From Candidatus Woesearchaeota archaeon (GTDB taxonomy: Archaea > Nanobdellota > Nanobdellia > Woesearchaeales > JAHWHD01): 64,000 nucleotides of DNA. Made by a program: the position numbers and the translations under genes. Each line of letters begins with the position of its first letter. Position 1 is the stretch's first letter. Location of the stretch: contig JAHWHG010000007.1 in NCBI GenBank assembly GCA_019323515.1, positions 62,001 through 126,000 on the forward strand, given 5' to 3'. Positions 59,801 to 63,570 of this stretch are shown here, piece after piece. A model generated the notes under the pieces. The model was not told the origin of the DNA and searched no databases. It saw only the letters and a program-made list of their open reading frames with translations.

Positions 59801-59890
59801 ATATAGAAGCACACCTATAAAGATAATTAGAGTTCCAATTACTAAAATATCTCTACTATTTCCCTCTTTTTTCAACCTCTTTTTCACCAT
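44870..59890 (-). CDS. Giant surface protein (~5006 aa): beta-helix modules, nine cadherin-like domains, two terminal anchors
   Basis: N-terminal basic segment and membrane helix (about residues 17-38, DILVIGTLIIFIGVLLYIGN), an Asn/Thr/Glu linker to about residue 110, then a long Asn-rich parallel beta-helix region (NosD/PbH1-like strands such as NxxIxxN). Five related modules of 550-670 aa begin near residues 721, 1371, 2035, 2618 and 3177, most with CGDT...NATGG...C...LDC(A/G)GY(N/S)ITG. Nine roughly 95-aa cadherin/Big_9-like domains (WPEDTVNDSL, D(I/D)DGDDLNFTY, DNDTG) span about 3700-4570, followed by Cys-rich and TSP1-like parts. A second membrane helix and a basic end (KKFKKKFKIVLRK) close the chain, suggesting both termini are inside. 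ATG at 59890 chosen over TTG 59905. Confidence 0.88.
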   Translation of the reverse strand: MVKKRLKKEGNSRDILVIGTLIIFIGVLLYIGNYHGGMTGLVVDNSTNVTLNETLNENLNDTINETFVENPVLIPDLNQTDEELNQSNETVVDDQTQQVAPEEEPEELPATPPLFGGQGFQTQQEQNCNPPDTGTWNINGEEVVCENKVINDTVSLGTGANVTFINITFNSTVNANYDSILNTTFCYFNDVYIFGESNITINNSNASSVYVYGGEPDFYIQNTTLNIIYFGQMGNESGTLRNVSMIQMHYRYDQNDTLTLVGLRQHMPFNGTAFINYGTVNFIDTFINPSRFTETLEIDQAVAGVTNNNNNEFYVNDSVLSVVKLFGNFTAKFNNVSVYDFGLLRALEFGPDAANFSAYNCSFYQPTLSDGTGINLAQNIVMDNFNISNSDLNEIIGEHFNLSFQNTSFQGFYVYLSNKPGNSINLTNSYLGQAYFGNTTQGFVADSGMYMMQFEDVTNFTVINYTGRPYFKNDIPGTNLTIDGFDDRLNAIDYIVTNTAGMFVNFTNMNPNEYAQFYMYEDTYNIFNNSFITALQTFDDSVNIVQNTSLTFGFFTENSYTELRNSSTFLYSFSGSAVVNFSTPGILTGYRDVSGNPEIRGYYEFIGTENFNSFSSSAFLNRFFPVQVNYTNGSVVSGALINITNGTHTLYNGSVDSNGFGWANMSFTTNSTDSSLYPYNNSYTIIASINPSDSQEINVFTDTFSALQFEMPITLYCGDTVTQSTVLAGHVLNATGGTECPTDRGIIISGNDIVFDCDGYNITGTDNGTGYGVEVIQAHNNITIKNCNVNGWLDGIVPRTENVTIYNNTLKFNNISIYVSGASSTADNNNITFNLISQSGTGIEISKGNHSITYNNITDTDINHGSGWGINLGLTATEYDFSNYLNNLTNGIYFGVNQTISGVTFPEAEISGIYLGLGGYNSILDDVLVSSNASRIIVVYGPSNTINNSRFSGNNENTAMEILSAADGVNITGNQVNNSFVGMYLYSPNTNVIGNEVHHNNISILITGASSVADNINISFNLINDTGQGITSFKGQNYLSYNNVTYVNYSKYGGTNPGYGYAFYISSENTTIDETNYFNITTNGIAISNYQTLVDYSFEDLTIESYCLSTAGSYNYLENIQFDNTCSNGISIASYNTLNNTHVNGITTGITVTGLNNTIVDCSASSATQDLYMGPSGINNTIVNSEFASLRYGLNTISQCSGNEFENVNVTDIALLYAQINASIILRNSIFNLTLIQGLTINSTEQSTINQIWMGGNATIDGFFNITDKSLYSFTSSAYPIRYYPIQILDYSGTGVESEVNVTDSLGNNIYSDVTNSTGYIRAPISFNNTNYNDEFTLSASYNPTLSQTINLTTDTQITLQEEPVYCGDTIYSNTALQRNLLNATGGDVCNTTYGLIIGANDIVLDCGGYNITGNWTVAGSSGSIGVGVGNYDNITVRNCGLHHWNYGLNNGWNLTVYDSNFSESNVGVSTNYDYLNVSGNRFSHLGNGVLNGGSHGIIRENIFSVISGNYSGTDARTYAIEGGNSNNITILNNTIWNATNGIRLGDNVTFSQHDLTDVWVTDSVLTVGGSNVIVSYLNISSVLGSETCLDIQNNIGGVRPFNITATDVLCGNFSVSGMANYGFNVTFRDNTIIGNTSGYGIVPSAHADAVNNTLYRNNITNVSGGIQFQSGVDINVIENNITNVRVGIYDAGDNSVICSNSIRNVTVYSGGWAIDSGNSDGSTICKDNDIQDVYYGIRFGDNIEVRDWDFTRYEIQHTVMGVGGKNSHIENITINCPLGCNTGIQIANNIGRSSDNNTLTNVNVTNNYYGIYLGTSSNNTVYDVNMSGNTWDVAFAAGYSNVVEDSNISTFLTAANVVNSSLVNVNSTSNTQFTGGEIFVEDSSFFGDFKVYGNSVVNFTSQSFVEQFTHLGDAGFGTNATIDGFVNISNKELQNNIVQMNNVTRYYPVQILDYSGSGVESEINVTNNNTVNVFSGVTNSTGYIRVPVKYNSTYYDGQFTLSASFNPTLTETINLTTDTQITLQEEPVYCGDTITTDTVLQRNVVNATDGEWCDSHGIIIGADNITLDCAGYSITGVGYLNGTAYGIFTNNKANLTIKNCYVNNFSHGIYLSNIDNSTVYNDTINNSIVSGIFLYYSDLDNISSNNVYNTGNHTSSYNVGNGIGLYNGGENLIIDNYVYNSFTDLAGDYRAGNGIYLTGSATYYNNIISHNNLVNSTYGGIGVFVAYDNYSIIYNNVYNSTGVAIRANSGNNVNVSGNDINSASSYGIFSASSNLTLCQNNLTDISSWAIYAATSDNATICKDNDIQQSYGGIVFGSNAQVTDWDFSGYNIINNVMGIGGTNSVYDNITAYCVNGCNIGIYLGGGPNINASNNVITNINVSNNIYGIEIEYAADNVLDSVDISNTTTALRFAGGSGTLVRDSNITSVAILDFGNIISINTTFLRSNLTDSLNLQGNSHTNFDNSTIFGALSLSYNATANFTSQSIINQITSVANGGSGNNAVMAGYVNITNKVIGSGPTSNNNFTRIYPVQVYDYTGTGVQTDVNITDADEVNVFSDQTNSTGFINALVVYNSSNYQDAFTITGSFNPVITQEINITDDTLYVLQETDIIRCGDTITSDTVLQRNVLNSTDGEICGETAIIIGNDNIVFDCAGYSITGDRNQSAYGIYAFQMENVTVKNCNVNSFGIGLYLRSSHNSTALLNTMNDSLYDGIQIYLGNLNNLTGNEIHNTGNVSWDIGVGLGIHINGGYDNVLGDNYIYNSYSSYGDRSGSGIFLQGTGGRNIVKNNTVENATDSCIEIYNGNDNTTFIENNVYNCSAFGIVTSSGTYNINYSGNLINNTGSQGIITSATNPSICGNNIYNTGSWAIDTINADNATICRDNDLQQVYRGIRFGDNVDETDWDFSSYVVINTVMGIGGFNSTFDNITAYCPTGCEFGIDLGNNAGRIATNNTITNVNVSNSVYGINIFGCFGNTIEYVDISNTTYSIRINGGSGNLIKDSNLSSINVLAGDNNTILRANITDYAIFTGVSNATVDNSTLSNASIISTANVNFTTQSTVGQFYSLGGSGPPIIDGYLNIINKTVKTFSANLTRYFPAYVYFRNGSTASNAIINVTDGINTVYNSSTDATGLASLKVVFNTSNYQDGFNITATWNPTGSGSLNLTANTPLNISQDDIELCYQNVSNVCTVKTGENCSCLTEALNNSDCYEVRLNSSITGWVGTCIDDPLNFTNKTLDCQAYTIDGDDSGTDYGLDFSLTDNIIKNCIVRDFDIGIKVSGSFNTFLNNTFTSSATGLRLNSGSNDVLLNTFSDDILYVASAYNNLTHNTISSAADGIYLSGSNNYVYNNTLIGNTDGMEVPGNNNTIIYNNITGTSNRGVYIVGGDYNNLTHNLVTSAGVYSILLNLGTYNLIVNNSIDSNVAVAVGLLGSSNNNQIENNTVQNGPQAFMLLSSSYSNNFTNNSVTGATYGFYLSSAGTNNRFENNSALGNNYGFYVTTTSTTFILNNTILGSSVYGIQLDSTANNNTIEYNDVQNSGRDGLIVGSTSSNNTVNSNNLCFNNQDTGSYFDIRDANITVGDDNTCDTVSGFNDTGSYGCTYLCTGTCDTYDAFIAVPVPGIDYNLTFTINVSTNASYVDEGNYTINNLTYSSSSSLIENETDFVDDLDTETLADGNYNISTLLKVADNCNILNVSSFQVHNNNPPNLSFVIPEWAWPEDIVNDTLVLGSYFEDPDNDDLNFTYYPVTNITLTIDNDTTIVTMTPDENFTGVRYTNFTAWDIDDEFNVSNLVVLNVTPVNDAPYLNATIYNLTWPEDTVNDSLYLVRYFTDIDGDDLNFTYYLVQNISIVIDNDTGQVVFTSEDNFSGVRLTNFTAYDPEGLSAVSNQVLLTVTEVNDNPVLVQQIINITWPEDTVNDTVNISEYFNDIDGDDLNYTYSAVQNITIAINNDTGKLTLTPDENFTGTRTTTFTAYDSDGASVSSNSVVLNVTPVNDAPNLNATINNVTWPEDSINDSLYLVRYFTDIDGDDLNFTYVAVTNITISIDNDTGLLILTPYENFTGVRQTVFTAIDPYGASISSNTVWLNVTPVNDPPYLNATIYNVTWPEDTVNDSLYLVRYFTDIDGDDLNFTYAAVTNITIFIDNDTGMLTLTPDDNFTGIRQTVFTAIDTYSATVNSNTVWLNVTPVNDNPGVDIVPNWTFPEDTVNDTLNLSNYFLDIDGDDLNFSHVSVLNITIVIDNDTHKVTFTPDGNFTGTRTTSFTAYDPQGLFITSNNVLINVTNVNDPPYITSTAVTNATEAQVFTYNMTAIDIDGDSLVFAVNDTVRFSQNLANFSWTPQQSDVDASVRAFRFNVSDGNGGSDEQIVYIGVTNANDPPNFTLTIENITWNEDTVNSSLNLSQHFEDPDGDDLNYTATSVSNIGIAIDNDTGIVTLTPAANYSGFGTTTFTAYDPSGQINVSNVVVLNVTPVNDPPYLVTNIPNLGITQNTNRTYDVSSYFADVDGDDLNYSAISIENITIYVDNDTSVFTFEPETNFLGIRYLTIYAFDPSNENATSNNITLTVSVGFYCGDGNCDANESCDTCPEDCGSCLVREVDTSPAGRVYGCVENWQCTDWGECQPDGYEYRTCTDMSICDQDFWEATRPDEKRECVYTPICTDGVRNGDETGIDCGGSCPACELDVEEEVVDGEFVLETDFTQFVDEDYTLTLDLSHIRGLYNAVIYNPWDCLGRPNGSIEFMRIQDVPLQNSKFTDFDVLFSYAMPEGTDCDVEFLTKYVCSSEEYSVYKCTEWDMENKRCKDDDSWVTIAELKPGLNKIKIKVKGNDPGLGIGPSPIRQVCGNLVCDSGEDCVTCPSDCVCEEQPAKIGFIAKIINFFKSITGGAMLTLDCREDWSCPLWSEWNELGYRTRKCVDTNQCGRELYKPLESEYCEFIEEGCSNRILDQNEEGVDCGGVCDPCLAVPYSRDLWWILLIVFMGSYFATRFYILRNGGWKKFKKKFKIVLRKIFLGKYA
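46200..48795 (-). repeat. Nine tandem cadherin-like domains in the giant gene
   Basis: Repeats of about 95-100 residues with conserved (W/F)PEDTVND, D(I)DGDDLNF(T/S), DNDTG and NVTPVND(P/A)P. Seven carry the WPEDT-like strand, while one (about 46790-47030) is closer to a classical cadherin fold (TEAQVFTYNMTAIDIDGDSL). Calcium binding at the DxDGDD turns is likely. Confidence 0.8.
49000..57760 (-). repeat. Five diverged beta-helix modules in the giant gene
   Basis: Protein-level repeats of about 550-670 residues, starting on DNA near 57745, 55795, 53803, 52053 and 50377. Each opens with a short beta-sandwich bridge (R(Y/I)YPVQ...TNSTG...) before the Cys-containing first rung. The last module lacks CGDT and has CYQNVSNVC instead. 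Confidence 0.75.
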
Positions 59891-59897
59891 CTTTTTA

Positions 59898-60428
59898 TTA
59901 TTCAATCCAAATCTTCTTTACAGTATGCCTCACATTATTTTCAATCAAAAACAACTTGAATCCTTCATAATTTTGCTGGGAAACTAACATAGTAGAATTA
60001 CTCACAAGTTCATTCCCAGCTAAATTCTTCAGACCATCGTAACGATAAACCTTACCCTTAATCTTTGCCTCGCTTCCATGTATCCTCTTACTGACCTTAA
60101 CCTTCTCACTCTTAGAAAGATGTGCAAGATCATAAGAAAAAAGATAGTGCGGCTTTAACCCTAAATTACTTTCACTTAAAACCAAAGAACCATGTATTAC
60201 TCTACCCTCTCTAATCAGCTTATTCAACAATTCAGAATCAAAATGATGAACATTAACAAAACTTAATTTCTTATGTTTATCCCCTACAGCCTGAACCACT
60301 TTTTGCTTAAACTTGTCTAAATTTGGCTCATCTGTTACAAAATGCAGCACATCTTCATGCAGTATTATAGTTCGAAGATTAGAAATATCTCTTACTCCTT
60401 TTAAAACTTCATCCAAAACCTCCTTCAA
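59898..60428 (-). CDS. Unknown 176-aa cytoplasmic protein before giant gene
   Basis: No signal or membrane helix. Alpha/beta mix: LRTIILHEDVLHFVTDEPN, KKLSFVNVHHFDSELLNKLI, GRVIHGSLVLSE, then YLFSYDLAHLSKSEKVKVSK. A distant nucleotidyltransferase-like fold is possible from the IHGSLVL strand but no catalytic motif is visible. TTG start at 60428, about 31 nt after TTTATAAA (60456-60463). Ends a few bases before the giant ORF, so it is probably cotranscribed; no SD precedes the giant ATG. Confidence 0.6.
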   Translation of the reverse strand: MKEVLDEVLKGVRDISNLRTIILHEDVLHFVTDEPNLDKFKQKVVQAVGDKHKKLSFVNVHHFDSELLNKLIREGRVIHGSLVLSESNLGLKPHYLFSYDLAHLSKSEKVKVSKRIHGSEAKIKGKVYRYDGLKNLAGNELVSNSTMLVSQQNYEGFKLFLIENNVRHTVKKIWIE

Positions 60429-60484
60429 TTTAGTTATAAGTTAATAAATAACAGGTTTATAAACTTTTTGGTTAATATATTAAT

Positions 60485-60542
60485 AAATTTAAAAGCCAGG
60501 ATTCATTTAGTAACCTATTACTAAAAACCCTGCTTTAAATTT
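60485..60542. other. Long imperfect hairpin in divergent intergenic region
   Basis: AAATTTAAA(A)GC(C)AGG at 60485-60500 pairs with CCTGCTTTAAATTT at 60529-60542 (14 pairs with two single-base bulges). Inside it TTTAGTAA (60506-60513) pairs with TTACTAAA (60518-60525) around a CCTA loop. It could be a small RNA, a binding site or the remnant of a small mobile element. Confidence 0.5.
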
Positions 60543-60588
60543 GTTAATCCGATAATAAAAAAGGGAGAGAGAGGGTTGTTTTGCAACA

Positions 60589-60645
60589 GATTAACAAAGA
60601 TGATTAAATAGGATTAACGAAAAACAATATAAACTAAAGGATTAA
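60589..60645 (+). promoter_or_regulatory. GATTAA motif cluster and TATA box before the CARF-like gene
   Basis: GATTAA occurs at 60589, 60602, 60612 and 60640, with the inverse TTAATCC near 60544. TATA AATATAAA (60626-60633) lies 26-27 nt before the ATG at 60656. Multiple spaced copies suggest a regulator-binding array. Confidence 0.4.
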
Positions 60646-60655
60646 TCAAAAAAAC

Positions 60656-61021
60656 ATGACATCATTAGTAGTATGTTTAGGTATAGGAAAAGGAACATGG
60701 CCTCATGTAGCAAGAGTTATCCAAGAACAGGATTGGGAAAAAATCATCATTATAACAGATGAACTTGGAAAAGAAAAGTTCACAACACAGAAACAAGGAA
60801 TGACTGAATTCATAGTGATTGACCAAGACAAAAAGATACCAGAACTTATAGCACAAATTCAATCAAGTTTAAAAAACAAGATCCTTGACACAGAAGTAGC
60901 ATTAAACTTTGTATCAGGAACAGGTAAAGAACACATGGCAACCTTAGCAGCACTCCTAAAACTCGGCCTTGGGATAAGGCTCATCTCATACACAGAAGAG
61001 AACGGAGTAAAAGAACTATAA
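60656..61021 (+). CDS. Stand-alone CARF-like Rossmann protein (121 aa)
   Basis: Compact alpha/beta fold: SLVVCLGIGKGTWPHVARVI at the N-terminus, IIIITDELGKEKF, TEFIVID, then VALNFVSGTGKEHMATLAAL, where SGTGKEHM matches the TGGTK-like signature of CRISPR-associated Rossmann-fold (CARF) domains, followed by GIRLISYTEENGV. There is no fused nuclease or HTH. CARF domains bind cyclic oligoadenylates in type III CRISPR signalling, but no CRISPR genes are in the window, so a different nucleotide ligand or a ring-nuclease-like role is possible. Tail-to-tail with a methyltransferase, overlap 6 nt. Confidence 0.6.
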   Translation: MTSLVVCLGIGKGTWPHVARVIQEQDWEKIIIITDELGKEKFTTQKQGMTEFIVIDQDKKIPELIAQIQSSLKNKILDTEVALNFVSGTGKEHMATLAALLKLGLGIRLISYTEENGVKEL

Positions 61022-61609
61022 AGAACTTACATAAACACGGTAACCTGACTTCTTGGCAACCTCTTCAACATTACCAAAAACATCCAGCATCTTAGATTTC
61101 AGCATCTTACCCCCTTTCTGGTGTCTTGCAACAAGCTGCAACAAACCACCTTTCTTCAAAAAACCAACAGACTCTTCAATTATCTTAAAACACAAGTCAC
61201 GGCCAGCAGCATAAGGAGGATTAGTTAAGATAGTATCAAACTTCTTACCCTTAACAGGGTCATAAAGATTTCCCTGCAAAACCTCACATTCTACATTATT
61301 CAACTCAAGGTTCTTAATAGCCAACTTAATAGCTCTCCTGTTTATATCAGTCATAACAACATTACAGGAACCAAATATTTCCTTAACAACAATTCCCACA
61401 ACACCATAACCACAACCTAAATCCAACACATCCCAACCATCTTTAAGTATACAATTGTTTATCAAGGTCTCTGTACCTTTATCAACCTTCTTTATCGAAA
61501 ATACCCCAGAACTTGTATAGAATTCAAAATCCTTTCCCCGCAAAAACGCTTTAATCTTCTCTATCTTAAACTTAGAACTCTGTTCCTCTGAATAATAATG
61601 TTCAACCAT
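61016..61609 (-). CDS. RsmC-like small-domain methyltransferase
   Basis: 197 aa SAM-dependent methyltransferase of the MTS/RsmC-RlmG group. N-terminal FYTSSGVFSIKKVDKGTETL is typical before motif I VLDLGCGYGVVGIVV (about 79-93), motif TDINRRAIKLAIKNL and the catalytic NPPY (about 137-140 in TNPPYAAGRD). Probably methylates an exocyclic amine of rRNA (guanine or adenine), or a similar RNA/protein target; archaeal targets are not known to me. Overlaps the convergent CARF-like gene by 6 nt. Confidence 0.8.
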   Translation of the reverse strand: MVEHYYSEEQSSKFKIEKIKAFLRGKDFEFYTSSGVFSIKKVDKGTETLINNCILKDGWDVLDLGCGYGVVGIVVKEIFGSCNVVMTDINRRAIKLAIKNLELNNVECEVLQGNLYDPVKGKKFDTILTNPPYAAGRDLCFKIIEESVGFLKKGGLLQLVARHQKGGKMLKSKMLDVFGNVEEVAKKSGYRVYVSSL

Positions 61610-61646
61610 TAATAAAATAAAAAAGTAAGAAATTATAAAAAACTTA

Positions 61647-62753
61647 CTAAAGGATTATACCATACAGGTTATAAAGAAGCCTTTCAGTTGACTTCAGGAT
61701 ATCTTCACCCAAACCTTGTACAATGATACAGTTCCCATCCATTATAACCTTAGAACCTTCAGCTTCCTTAAAATATACAACAGGCTTATCAGTATTATCA
61801 CATGTTATAATCTCTCTATCAGCACATGCATTTGTCTTATTCACAGTACAAGAACCAACTAAACCAATATTAAACGCATTGTTCATATTAGTACCTAACT
61901 CACCTATTGACAAAGCGACATACTTAAGATGCTCACCTTCAGGGTCAAAAGTCACATACAAATCAGTGATATCCTGATACGACTCATCAATATCCCCTTC
62001 TAAGGGAATATTTTCAACCTCTTTAGGACTGTAATGCAAGTTTATCATGTATTCAGTGCTTCCAACATTAACTGTAGTGTACCATAACCCTACATTTGAC
62101 TTTGAAAACTCAAACCCATTATAAGTATAGCTATCTGTTGTAATGACATTAACAACATTCCCTGAAGGATCTACCCCACTTATTAACTTATCATTAGTTA
62201 TATAACTTATTCCAAATATCAATGCAATGATTATAATTAATGCTAGGATACCCATACCTAAATATTTTGCACCACTTGAATCTTCGTGATAATCCTGACC
62301 CTGCGTACCTGGCATATCAGATACAGAATCTGCATCCATATCCGAAACCCTGTGCCCTTTAACATTATTATCTTCAACTTTAATTTCTGGTTCCACTTTC
62401 TGCTCAACCTCCTTTACTGGAATTATCTCTTCCTTCTCAATCTTTGTCCTAACTTTTCTCTGTTTTTTTTGTGATTTAGGTTTAATTTGTTTTTTCTCAA
62501 CTGCTTTAGCTTCAACTTTCTTTGCCCTAGTTTTCCTTTGTTTTTTTACTTCTTTAATAGGAATTTCATCTTCTATCCCTGCTTCAACCTTAACTTCCGT
62601 TACAACCTTTTTTTTCCTTCCACGTTTCTTTTTTTTCTTTTGAATCTCCTCAAAATCCGGCATAGGGGTTGTACCATCTATTGGAATCTCCTCAGCAGGA
62701 GCTACAGTAATAGAATCATCCATGAAATATTCTACTTCTTTATACTCATCCAT
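61647..62753 (-). CDS. Lys-rich N-terminal, single-pass membrane protein (368 aa)
   Basis: An acidic start (MDEYKEVEYFMDD), then a long basic Lys/Arg/Glu-rich cytoplasmic segment (about 30-125) with KKKKKRGRKKK-like runs, one membrane helix (about 172-190, GMGILALIIIIALIFGISYI) and an extracellular domain of about 170 residues with two Cys (GSCTVNKTNAC, ITCDNTDKP). No family recognised. Leaderless TATA at 62778-62785 (minus). The extracytoplasmic part has an N-x-T site; the basic part could touch nucleic acid or cell-surface neighbours, function unknown. Confidence 0.65.
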   Translation of the reverse strand: MDEYKEVEYFMDDSITVAPAEEIPIDGTTPMPDFEEIQKKKKKRGRKKKVVTEVKVEAGIEDEIPIKEVKKQRKTRAKKVEAKAVEKKQIKPKSQKKQRKVRTKIEKEEIIPVKEVEQKVEPEIKVEDNNVKGHRVSDMDADSVSDMPGTQGQDYHEDSSGAKYLGMGILALIIIIALIFGISYITNDKLISGVDPSGNVVNVITTDSYTYNGFEFSKSNVGLWYTTVNVGSTEYMINLHYSPKEVENIPLEGDIDESYQDITDLYVTFDPEGEHLKYVALSIGELGTNMNNAFNIGLVGSCTVNKTNACADREIITCDNTDKPVVYFKEAEGSKVIMDGNCIIVQGLGEDILKSTERLLYNLYGIIL

Positions 62754-62777
62754 ACAGAAAATCCGAGAAATAACAAA

Positions 62778-62842
62778 TTTATAAATATTATTGTGTTAGA
62801 AAAATAGTATTTAAAGTACATAAAAACAAAACCCTTATAAAT
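62778..62842. promoter_or_regulatory. Divergent TATA boxes (membrane protein / ABC ATPase)
   Basis: TTTATAAA at 62778-62785 faces left (28 nt from the ATG at 62753). TTATAAAT at 62835-62842 faces right (26-27 nt from ATG 62865). Confidence 0.55.
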
Positions 62843-62864
62843 AGATAATCCAAGTATCTAATGT

Positions 62865-63566
62865 ATGAAAAAAAAGCCAATTATTAAGCTTGTTAATGTA
62901 TGCAAAGTGTTTAAATTAAGCGAAGAAGTTGAAGTAAAGGCCCTATGGGAAGTTAACCTTGAAGTCTATCCAGGCGAATTTGTTGCAATCATGGGTCCTT
63001 CTGGCTCAGGCAAAAGCACAATGGTAAACTCAATAGGATGCCTTGACATACCTACATCTGGAGCAATATATCTAGAAGGGGAAAACATAGCTCACATGAG
63101 TGAATCAGAGCTAGCGCAGATAAGAGGTAAAAAGATAGGCTTTGTATTCCAGCAATTCAACCTTATTCAGACATTAACAGCACTAGAAAACGTAATGCTG
63201 CCCATGATCTTCCAGGGTTATACAGCTGAACAGAGAAAAAAAAGAGCTGAACATCTGCTTGACATGGTTGAACTTGAACACAGGATGGACCATAAACCGA
63301 ACGAATTAAGCGGTGGCCAGCAGCAAAGAGTAGCTATAGCAAGAGCACTTGCAAATAATCCAGATGTAATTCTTGCAGATGAACCAACTGGAAACCTTGA
63401 CTCAAAAACAGGAACACTTATCATGAAGTTCCTAAAAAAACTTCATAAAGAAGAAAAAAAGACAATAATCCTTGTAACGCATGATAATTATCTCGCTAGA
63501 GCAGCACAAAGAATTGCACACTTAAAAGATGGAAAGATTATTAAAGTAGAACGTTTAAAAAGGTGA
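62865..63566 (+). CDS. ABC transporter ATP-binding protein (LolD/MacB-type)
   Basis: 233 aa. Walker A GPSGSGKST (about 44-52), Q-loop QQFNL, signature LSGGQQQRVAIARAL (about 142-156), Walker B VILADEPTGNLD and switch His in LVTHD. IGCLDIPTSGAIYLEGENI is typical of the MacB/LolD/MJ0796 group that power lipoprotein export, mechanotransmission or peptide/antibiotic efflux with an FtsX-like permease. Leaderless start at 62865. The next gene follows with AGGTGAT, so they form an operon and the permease probably lies right of the window. Confidence 0.9.
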   Translation: MKKKPIIKLVNVCKVFKLSEEVEVKALWEVNLEVYPGEFVAIMGPSGSGKSTMVNSIGCLDIPTSGAIYLEGENIAHMSESELAQIRGKKIGFVFQQFNLIQTLTALENVMLPMIFQGYTAEQRKKRAEHLLDMVELEHRMDHKPNELSGGQQQRVAIARALANNPDVILADEPTGNLDSKTGTLIMKFLKKLHKEEKKTIILVTHDNYLARAAQRIAHLKDGKIIKVERLKR

Positions 63567-63570
63567 TATT

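Noticed and set aside
61624..61648. AGTAAG...CTTACT inverted repeat flanking a TATA-like sequence
   Set aside because: Six-base arms are common by chance in AT-rich DNA and one arm overlaps a stop codon.
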